Below, one piece after another: positions 1 through 4,934 of a stretch of DNA of 6,457 nucleotides (position 1 is its first letter; each line of letters starts with the position of its first letter). This stretch comes from DASQUP01 sp035641235 (GTDB lineage: Bacteria > Actinomycetota > CADDZG01 > WHSQ01). Under the pieces are notes generated by a model. That model saw only the letters and a list, made by a program, of their open reading frames with translations, did no database searches and was not told the origin of the DNA. The DNA is taken from positions 1-6,457 of the forward strand of contig DASQUP010000054.1 of NCBI GenBank assembly GCA_035641235.1, given 5' to 3'. A program made the position numbers and the translations under genes.

Positions 1-1671
1 TATATGCATGTCGACAACAGCAGCTGCAACCTGGCCTCGCTGAACCTGATGAAGTTCGTCGACGCCAACGGTGACTTCGATGTCGAGTCCTTCAAGCACG
101 CGGTCGAGATCGTGTTCCTTGCGCAGGAGATTTCGGTCGGCTTCGCCTCGTACCCCACGCAGGCGATCACGGAGACTTCCCACCGGATGCGCCAGCTCGG
201 CCAGGGTTACGCGAACCTCGGCGCTCTGCTGATGTCGCAGGGCCTTCCGTACGACTCCGAGGAGGGGCGGGCGTGGGCGGGTGCCATCACCGCACTGATG
301 ACCGGACACTGCTACGCGACCTCCGCAAAGATCGCCAAGCGAGTCGGTGCGTTCGATGCATACGCCGAGAACGAGCAGCCGATGCTGAGGGTGATCGGCA
401 AGCACCGCGACGCGGCCTATGAGATCCCGGAGAAGCTGGCGCCGGAGTCACTCGTCACCGCCTCGCGCCACGTGTGGGACGAGGCCCTGCAGCTCGGCAG
501 GGAACTCGGTTACCGCAACGCCCAGGCAACGGTGCTCGCTCCAACCGGAACAATCGGTTTGCTGATGGACTGCGACACGACCGGGATCGAGCCCGACCTT
601 GCTCTGAAGAAGACCAAGAAGCTGGTGGGCGGGGGCACGATGTCGATCGTCAACCGGACGGTGCCGAAGGCATTGGAGAAGCTCGGCTACACCGAGACGC
701 AGACGAAGGACATCGTGACCTACATCGACGAACACTCGCACGTAATCGGCGCGCCTCACCTTCGTGCCGACCACATGACGGTGTTCGACACCGCAATGGG
801 TGAGCGGAGCATCCACTACATGGGGCACATAAAGATGATGGCGGCGGCCCAGCCGTTCATCTCCGGAGCGATCTCGAAGACCGTAAACCTTCCCGAAGAG
901 GTCACCGTCGAGGACGTCGAGCAGACGTACCTCGAGGGCTGGCGGCTCGGGCTCAAGGCTCTGGCGATCTACCGCGACAACTGCAAGGCGGCTCAGCCAC
1001 TGTCGGTGTCGAAGAAGGGCGATGACGGCCAAGCGGAGACCAAGTCTGCTACGGAGATGCCGAAGCCCGTTCGTAACCGGCTCCCGAAGAAGCGCACGTC
1101 GAAGACGATCAAGTTCCGTGTCGCCGACACCGAGGGGTACCTCACGGTCGGAGAGTTCCCCAACGGCAGCGTCGGAGAGATGTTCTTAAAGGTCGCCAAG
1201 CAGGGCTCAACTCTTGCGGGCATCATGGATGCGTTCGCCATCTCGATCTCGATGGGCTTGCAGTACGGCGTGCCGCTGTCGGCCTACGTGAAGCAGTTCG
1301 TCGGCACGAGGTTCGAGCCGTCGGGAATGACCGACGACGCCGACTTCAGGATCGCGACCTCGATCCTCGACTACGTGTTCCGGGTCCTCGCTTTCGAGTA
1401 CCTCCCCGCGGAGGAGCGGAGCGCGCTCGGCATCCGAACCTCGGGGGAGCGCCAGGACGAGATCGAGGGCAAACTCCAGGGGGACGGAAACGGCTTCGGC
1501 AACGGGCATGCCGCGTCCGAGCCGGCGGGTCCGGGCGTGATCATGCTGGGGCCCGTGGCCGATGTGCACGCCGGATCGCTGCCGTTCTGCGGGACGTGCG
1601 GTGTCCAGATGCAGCCGGCCGGCTCCTGCTTCGCCTGCCCATCGTGCGGTTCGACCAGCGGTTGCTCGTGA
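1..1671 (+). CDS. nrdJ: Adenosylcobalamin-dependent (class II) ribonucleoside-diphosphate reductase, C-terminal part; 5' end outside window
   Basis: Class II ribonucleotide reductase reduces ribonucleotides to deoxyribonucleotides in the cytoplasm, using adenosylcobalamin to generate the active-site thiyl radical. The frame is open from base 1 (Tyr codon, then the internal Met at 4), so the true start lies upstream. About 556 codons of a family usually 900 or more long are present. Numbering from the Met at 4, visible landmarks are the conserved NSSCNLASLNL stretch at the start, the phosphate-binding PTGT loop at 180-183, the DCDTTGIEPD motif from 189, and the end of the catalytic barrel around 310-335. 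A Lys-rich linker follows, then the TSCPD domain (about 368-467). After a Gly/Asn-rich flexible linker comes a C-terminal Cys cluster: C529/C532, C542, C545/C548 and C554 in the final SGCS. In this family the tail cysteines re-reduce the active site. The ATP-cone/N-terminal part and the radical Cys are not in view. Identification is firm; the promoter, and any NrdR boxes, lie outside the window. Confidence 0.96.
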   Translation, partial: YMHVDNSSCNLASLNLMKFVDANGDFDVESFKHAVEIVFLAQEISVGFASYPTQAITETSHRMRQLGQGYANLGALLMSQGLPYDSEEGRAWAGAITALMTGHCYATSAKIAKRVGAFDAYAENEQPMLRVIGKHRDAAYEIPEKLAPESLVTASRHVWDEALQLGRELGYRNAQATVLAPTGTIGLLMDCDTTGIEPDLALKKTKKLVGGGTMSIVNRTVPKALEKLGYTETQTKDIVTYIDEHSHVIGAPHLRADHMTVFDTAMGERSIHYMGHIKMMAAAQPFISGAISKTVNLPEEVTVEDVEQTYLEGWRLGLKALAIYRDNCKAAQPLSVSKKGDDGQAETKSATEMPKPVRNRLPKKRTSKTIKFRVADTEGYLTVGEFPNGSVGEMFLKVAKQGSTLAGIMDAFAISISMGLQYGVPLSAYVKQFVGTRFEPSGMTDDADFRIATSILDYVFRVLAFEYLPAEERSALGIRTSGERQDEIEGKLQGDGNGFGNGHAASEPAGPGVIMLGPVADVHAGSLPFCGTCGVQMQPAGSCFACPSCGSTSGCS

Positions 1672-1698
1672 GGTTCGTCGAGAGCTAAAGAGGGAGCC

Positions 1699-1893
1699 AT
1701 GCGGTGTAACGGGTGTGGAGCCGAGCTGCAGCTGGGCCCCGACGCTTGCCCGCTTTGCGGAGCTGAGGCGCGACTGACCGGCGCCCGCAAGCCGAAACGG
1801 CGGCGCGGGCAAAACGTCGACGACTACCAGGCGTCAGTGCGGGAGCTGCGCGAGCAGCTCCAGGAGCTGAGGGACGGGGCCAAAGCCGTATAG
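1699..1893 (+). CDS. Small zinc-ribbon / coiled-coil protein of unknown function
   Basis: This is a 64-residue protein whose function I do not recognise. It opens with a compact zinc ribbon, CxxC at 3/6 and CxxC at 17/20 (ten residues between the pairs), continues through a basic patch (KPKRRR, about 31-36), and ends in a charged Leu/Glu/Arg-rich helix (about 41-60) with coiled-coil character. The ATG is preceded by an AGAGGG ribosome-binding sequence at 1689-1694. The gene starts 27 bp after the nrdJ stop and ends 46 bp before nrdR, so it is probably cotranscribed with nrdJ. Its ribbon resembles neither the NrdR ribbon nor the NrdJ tail in spacing. Ribbon plus basic patch plus helix would suit a nucleic-acid- or protein-binding adaptor, but that is inference. 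The four ordered cysteines, the good ribosome-binding site and the fit between genes argue that it is real. Confidence 0.75.
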   Translation: MRCNGCGAELQLGPDACPLCGAEARLTGARKPKRRRGQNVDDYQASVRELREQLQELRDGAKAV

Positions 1894-1926
1894 GCACCCC
1901 CCGAGCGGGTTCGGCGCGGGCTCGCC

Positions 1927-1932
1927 TACCAT
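1927..1932 (+). promoter_or_regulatory. Candidate -10 box (TACCAT) of a leaderless nrdR promoter
   Basis: TACCAT fits the actinobacterial TANNNT -10 pattern and ends 7 bp before the nrdR GTG at 1940, which would put transcription start at or next to the first base of the start codon. There is no purine-rich ribosome-binding sequence in the 15 bases before that GTG. No convincing -35 is visible, which is common for such promoters. The six-base pattern is short, so chance is not excluded. Confidence 0.45.
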
Positions 1933-1939
1933 TGGGCTC

Positions 1940-2422
1940 GTGCGCTGCCCTTATTGCTCGAGCGAAGAGGACAAGGTGGTCGATTCGCGCCTTGCCGAGG
2001 AAGGCCGCGCGATCCGGCGCCGTCGCGAGTGCCTCGAATGTGGCCGACGCTTCACCACTTTCGAGCGGATTGAGGAGGTCCCGCTGATCGTCGAGAAACG
2101 AGGCCGCGCCGAGGAGCCCTTCGACCGCTCGAAAGTCGTGGAGGGCATCCGCCGGGCATGCAAGAACCGCCCCGTGACCGATGAGCAGATCGAGGCGCTC
2201 GCCGAGGAAGTCGAAGAAGCGATACGCGCCGACGGCCGTCGCCGGGTTCCATCTGCAGATATCGGCAGGGAGGTCCTCGACAGACTTCGCGTGCTCGACG
2301 ACGTCGCATACCTCAGGTTCGCATCCGTGTACAAGGGTTTCCAGGAGCTCACGGATTTCGAACGTGAACTCGTGGTATTGCTGCAGAGCTCGCGCTCGTC
2401 GACGGAACGAGGGCAGGAGTGA
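1940..2422 (+). CDS. nrdR: Transcriptional repressor NrdR (ribonucleotide reductase regulator)
   Basis: NrdR is a cytoplasmic repressor that binds NrdR boxes upstream of ribonucleotide reductase operons when its ATP cone carries dATP and ATP. The 160 residues are a typical length. The N-terminal zinc ribbon has C3/C6 and C31/C34, with the family's VVDSR (13-17) and the basic RRRREC...GRRFTTFER segment (27-43), which makes DNA contacts in the family. The ATP cone spans about 48-137, opening with VEKRGRAEEPFDRSKVV. The Glu/Arg/Ser-rich C-terminal tail is ordinary. GTG at 1940 is chosen because NrdR proteins begin M-x-C-P-x-C and no usable start lies just upstream. The stop overlaps the dut start by four bases (GTGA). 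Its position one small gene downstream of nrdJ suggests that it controls the operon it belongs to, though the target promoter is not in view. Confidence 0.97.
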   Translation: MRCPYCSSEEDKVVDSRLAEEGRAIRRRRECLECGRRFTTFERIEEVPLIVEKRGRAEEPFDRSKVVEGIRRACKNRPVTDEQIEALAEEVEEAIRADGRRRVPSADIGREVLDRLRVLDDVAYLRFASVYKGFQELTDFERELVVLLQSSRSSTERGQE

Positions 2423-2850
2423 AGCTTCCCGTCAAGCGGCTCGATCCCGACCTTCCGACACCGGGCTATGCGAGAGCCGGAGATGCGGGGGTCGACCTAC
2501 TCGCGGCAGAAGGCATGGAGATCGCGCCGGGCGAGAGAACGGCGATCCCAACGGGCATTGCCGTCGCCATCCCCGAGGGTTACGCGGGCTTCGTCCACGC
2601 GCGATCGGGGCGAGCACTTCGTGAAGGACTTGCCCTCGTAAACGCGCCGGGGCTCATCGACTCGGGATACCGGGGAGAGATCCGGGTGATTGTCGTGAAC
2701 CTTGATTCGACCGACAGCATCCACATCAAACGGGGAGACAAGGTCGCGCAACTCGTGATTCAGCCGGTTGCCGTCGCTGTGCCTGTAGAGATGGATGACC
2801 TCCCCACGTCACAACGAGGGGAAGGAGGTTTCGGCAGTACCGGAAGGTAG
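2419..2850 (+). CDS. dut: Deoxyuridine 5'-triphosphate nucleotidohydrolase (dUTPase)
   Basis: This enzyme hydrolyses dUTP to dUMP and pyrophosphate, keeping uracil out of DNA and feeding thymidylate synthesis; the family acts as a trimer. All five motifs are present in 143 residues: motif I AGDAGVDL (20-27), motif II ARSG (61-64), motif III NAPGLIDSGYRGEI (75-88) with the catalytic Asp81 and the uracil-pocket Tyr84, motif IV GDKVAQLVI (106-114), and the Gly-rich motif V RGEGGFGSTGR (133-143) with the stacking Phe138. The protein stops right after motif V, without a tail. Motif II usually reads PRSG followed by Leu or Met; here the first position is Ala61 and the position after Gly64 is Arg65. 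The catalytic Arg-Ser pair is kept, so activity is expected. GTG at 2419 overlaps the nrdR stop (GTGA), implying translational coupling. Confidence 0.96.
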   Translation: MKLPVKRLDPDLPTPGYARAGDAGVDLLAAEGMEIAPGERTAIPTGIAVAIPEGYAGFVHARSGRALREGLALVNAPGLIDSGYRGEIRVIVVNLDSTDSIHIKRGDKVAQLVIQPVAVAVPVEMDDLPTSQRGEGGFGSTGR

Positions 2851-2861
2851 CCGAAGCCGAC

Positions 2862-3494
2862 ATGCGCAAAGTCCTCGTCATCCTCGTCCTCCTGCTCGTC
2901 GCGATCCTCGGAGTGGGTGACTTCGCGCTCAAGTCGGTTGCCGAAAATCGCATCGCGTCCGCCGCGTTCAACACTCTGGAACTCGACCGCAGACCGGAAG
3001 TCACCATCGAGGGGTTCCCGTTCCTGTTCCGACTTTTCAGCGGTGAGCTCGACTCCGTGACCCTCGCCACCGACCGTTTGACGCGTGAGGATGTTGTGCT
3101 GCGCGACGTCGAGGTGAGGTTCCGGGGGGTCCGGTTCTCGATCAGCGAGTTGATCGCACGAGGCGATAGTTCCATCGGGTTGGGACGGGGCAGGGGAGAG
3201 GCCTCGCTCACGAGCGAGGACGCAACCTCCGCGGCGCAAGCCAGCGGCGCGCCGGTCACCATCCAATTCAGCGCCGGAGCGGTGACGGTGATCTCAGACG
3301 ATCTCGGCCTCGAAGCATCGGCGCGCCTCGGCATCCAGGGCAACGACCTGGTCGTCGACCCGGACGGCGAGATACCGGCCGTCGCGGTTCCGCTCCCAGA
3401 GATCGCCCCCGGAGTGACCTATCGTTCGGTCCGCCTGGACGAGGGGCGGGCGGTGCTCCGGGTGCGAATGGAGCCAATGACGCTCCGCTTCTGA
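2862..3494 (+). CDS. LmeA/DUF2993-family exported phospholipid-binding protein
   Basis: The product is 210 residues. Residues 4-18 are a strongly hydrophobic N-terminal segment after Met-Arg-Lys, acting as a signal peptide or membrane anchor, followed by the charged helix ALKSVAENRIASAA. Next comes the family hallmark P-x-V-x-I-x-GFPFL-x-x-x-x-SGE-x-DSV (about 45-66), then amphipathic beta-strand repeats such as VVLRDVEVRFRGVRF to the C terminus. In mycobacteria LmeA is a periplasmic phospholipid-binding protein needed for elongation of lipomannan mannan chains. Whether this homologue does that or handles another lipid cannot be read from sequence. It begins 11 bp after the dut stop with only a weak GAAG (2853-2856) ahead of the ATG, so it is probably read from the same transcript. 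A cell-envelope protein behind nucleotide genes is not an obvious functional partnership and may reflect shared transcription only. Confidence 0.85.
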   Translation: MRKVLVILVLLLVAILGVGDFALKSVAENRIASAAFNTLELDRRPEVTIEGFPFLFRLFSGELDSVTLATDRLTREDVVLRDVEVRFRGVRFSISELIARGDSSIGLGRGRGEASLTSEDATSAAQASGAPVTIQFSAGAVTVISDDLGLEASARLGIQGNDLVVDPDGEIPAVAVPLPEIAPGVTYRSVRLDEGRAVLRVRMEPMTLRF

Positions 3495-3566
3495 TCCTGA
3501 TCGTTCTGGCCCTCTGTGGCGCAATCTCGCTCGCATCCTTGTGAAGAGAAAAGAACACGTTTGCTC

Positions 3567-3597
3567 TTGACAGCAGGCCAGGTGTTGTCAGTAGTAT
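3567..3597 (+). promoter_or_regulatory. Candidate promoter of the padR-ABC-permease operon (TTGACA / TAGTAT)
   Basis: A perfect -35 consensus, TTGACA, lies at 3567-3572, and TAGTAT at 3592-3597 is a plausible -10 with a 19-bp spacer, longer than the usual 17. An alternative -10, TATGAT at 3604-3609, is nearer consensus, but no -35 sits at a workable distance from it (TTGTCA at 3585-3590 is only 13 bp away). The first arrangement gives a leader of roughly 20 bases containing a GGA (3614-3616) 8 bases before the padR GTG. The stretch is conspicuously A/T-richer than the flanking genes. Confidence 0.55.
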
Positions 3598-3612
3598 ACG
3601 CAGTATGATACT
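3589..3612 (+). promoter_or_regulatory. Putative PadR operator: tandem 11-mer repeat over the -10 region
   Basis: CAGTAGTATAC (3589-3599) and CAGTATGATAC (3601-3611) match at nine of eleven positions, with a 12-bp period. Each contains a palindrome: GTATAC at 3594-3599, and AGTAT-G-ATACT at 3602-3612, a perfect 5-bp inverted repeat around one central base. The repeats cover the candidate -10 and the expected transcription start, just 13 bp before padR. PadR-family regulators commonly repress their own operon from A/T-rich dyads at the promoter, so autoregulation is the natural reading. The dyads and repeat are seen; PadR binding is inferred. Confidence 0.5.
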
Positions 3613-3624
3613 TGGACAAGAGTT

Positions 3625-4218
3625 GTGAGTGTGCGCCACGCGCTCCTGGCGCTGTTGAGCGAGGGACCGAAGTACGGGCTCCAACTGCGGCAGGAGTTTG
3701 AGGCGGGGACCGGCGAGGTTTGGGAGCTCAACGTTGGCCAGGTGTATACGACGTTGCAGCGCCTCGAACGCGACGGCCTGGTCGAAGCCGCCGACGACGA
3801 TAGTGAGGAAGGGCCGCAGAAGGCGTTCCGGATAACCGAGGCCGGGGTGGGGGAGTTGGAGGGCTGGCTGCGGACGCCGTCGGCGACTGGTTCGCCGCCC
3901 CGGAACGAGCTGGTGATCAAGGTGCTGGTGGCGTTGCGGGTCCGGGGGATCGACGTGCGGGACGTGGTGCAGGTCCATCGCCGCCGGCTGGCCGAGGTGA
4001 TGCAGCAATACACCCGTCTCAAGGAAGACGCGGCGGAGAATGAAATCAGCCTCGCCCTTGTTGTCGATGCCGAGCTGTTCCGGCTCGACGGGATGATCCG
4101 CTGGCTCGATGCGGTCGATGGGCGACTCAAGCGAAACCCGGACGCACTTCACGAGCCGGCGCCGCGGGTCACGTCTACGCCGGAGCGAGTGCGGCGCCGA
4201 AAGGTGGTGGGCCGGTGA
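3625..4218 (+). CDS. PadR-family transcriptional regulator
   Basis: This is a 197-residue cytoplasmic DNA-binding regulator. The N-terminal PadR winged helix-turn-helix occupies about 4-82. It opens with the family pattern VRHALLALLSEGPKYGLQL and has the recognition-helix segment NVGQVYTTLQRLERDGLV (36-53) and a wing ending KAFRITEAG (67-74). A helical C-terminal dimerisation domain of the Vir_act_alpha_C type spans about 93-170, followed by a basic tail (RVRRRKVVGR). GTG at 3625 gives the usual MSVRHALL beginning and has GGA 8 bases upstream; GTG at 3631 is an alternative costing two residues. The stop overlaps the ATPase start (GTGA). Regulators of this type typically repress an adjacent ABC transporter and release DNA on binding a toxic small molecule; the ligand here is unknown. 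The operator-like repeat just upstream supports autoregulation. Confidence 0.93.
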   Translation: MSVRHALLALLSEGPKYGLQLRQEFEAGTGEVWELNVGQVYTTLQRLERDGLVEAADDDSEEGPQKAFRITEAGVGELEGWLRTPSATGSPPRNELVIKVLVALRVRGIDVRDVVQVHRRRLAEVMQQYTRLKEDAAENEISLALVVDAELFRLDGMIRWLDAVDGRLKRNPDALHEPAPRVTSTPERVRRRKVVGR

Positions 4219-4934
4219 CGGCACTGGACCTGCTTGGGGTGTCGAAGGTCTATGACGATGGCGCCGACGTGGTGCACGCGTTAGACGGTGTCGATTTGTC
4301 GGTGGAGGCCGGGGGACTGGTGGCCGTGATGGGCCCGAGTGGGTCGGGCAAGAGCACCCTGTTGACGATCGCGGGAACCCTTGAGGAGCCAACCAGCGGT
4401 GAGGTCGTGGTCGACGGTACGAATGTGTCGAGGCTAACGCGCAACGAGCGCGCCCGGCTTCGCCGCCGCTCGATCGGCTATGTATTTCAGGACTTCAACC
4501 TGCTGGCCGGCCTCACCGCGCTCGAAAACGTGACATTGCCGCTCGAGCTCGACGGCCAGAATGGGAAGCGGACGCGTTCGGCGGCGCTCACTGCCCTGGA
4601 GCAATTGGGGGTCGCGGACAAGGCCGGTCGGTTCCCGGACGACCTGTCGGGTGGCGAGCGCCAGCGGGTGGCGATCGCTCGTGCCGTGGTAGGGGAGCGA
4701 CACCTGGTGCTAGCGGACGAGCCGACGGGGGCTCTCGACTCGGTGAACGGCGAGGCCGTGATGCGCCTGCTCCGCGACGCGTGCCGGCGCGGGATCGCCG
4801 GGGTCGTGGTCACCCACGACGCCCAGCTGGCTTCGTGGGCCGACCGGATCGTCTTTCTGCGTGACGGTCGAGTTGTCGATCAGACCGCGCCGCCGCAGGG
4901 CCCCGAATCGCTTCTCGCACCGGACCCGCAGTGA
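4215..4934 (+). CDS. ABC transporter ATP-binding protein, MacB/LolD type
   Basis: The product is a 239-residue nucleotide-binding subunit at the cytoplasmic face of the membrane that powers the permease encoded next. All motifs are intact and in order: A-loop Tyr13, Walker A GPSGSGKST (40-48), Q-loop FQDFNLL (Gln92), signature LSGGERQ (144-150), Walker B LVLADE (164-169), D-loop ALD (173-175) and H-loop His201. The GPSGSGKST and YVFQDFNLL wording is that of the MacB/LolD/FtsE branch, which works with FtsX-type permeases rather than importers. A short Pro-rich tail (226-239) follows the core. The GTG start overlaps the padR stop and the stop overlaps the permease start, both by GTGA, and no good ribosome-binding site precedes either, so all three are probably translationally coupled. 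Substrate cannot be predicted from this subunit. Confidence 0.96.
   Translation: MTALDLLGVSKVYDDGADVVHALDGVDLSVEAGGLVAVMGPSGSGKSTLLTIAGTLEEPTSGEVVVDGTNVSRLTRNERARLRRRSIGYVFQDFNLLAGLTALENVTLPLELDGQNGKRTRSAALTALEQLGVADKAGRFPDDLSGGERQRVAIARAVVGERHLVLADEPTGALDSVNGEAVMRLLRDACRRGIAGVVVTHDAQLASWADRIVFLRDGRVVDQTAPPQGPESLLAPDPQ

Noticed and set aside
448..1032. Open frame on the - strand (194 codons) inside nrdJ
   Set aside because: It lies opposite highly conserved NrdJ catalytic sequence and reads as Arg/Val/Asp/His-rich composition typical of codon-bias shadows.
1901..1924. Possible terminator hairpin between the small zinc-ribbon gene and nrdR
   Set aside because: Only short stems form (CGAGC with GCTCG, 13-base loop, or CCGA with TCGG), no T-run follows, and the region holds the nrdR promoter candidate instead.
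2824..2829. Strong ribosome-binding-like GGAGGT near the end of dut
   Set aside because: It encodes the Gly-rich motif V of dUTPase, and no start codon lies at a suitable distance; the lmeA ATG is more than 30 bases away.
3544..3568. AAGAG...CTCTT inverted repeat as a terminator for lmeA
   Set aside because: The stem is five base pairs with a 15-base loop and overlaps the -35 region rather than ending in a T-run; likely chance.
3568..3590. TGACA...TGTCA inverted repeat as a second operator
   Set aside because: The arms are five bases with a 13-base gap, and one arm is simply part of the TTGACA -35 box; the dyads just downstream are far better.
3495..3624. NrdR box or riboswitch in the intergenic region
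   Set aside because: The A/T-rich dyads do not match the ACAC-rich NrdR box pattern and precede a transporter operon. I see no cobalamin-riboswitch-like conserved core; the nrdJ leader that might hold one is outside the window.
3268..4392. Long open frame on the - strand (374 codons) across lmeA, the intergenic region and padR
   Set aside because: Its product is Pro/Arg/His-rich low-complexity sequence with no domain, it crosses two well-supported genes and the padR promoter, and GC-rich DNA readily yields such antisense frames.
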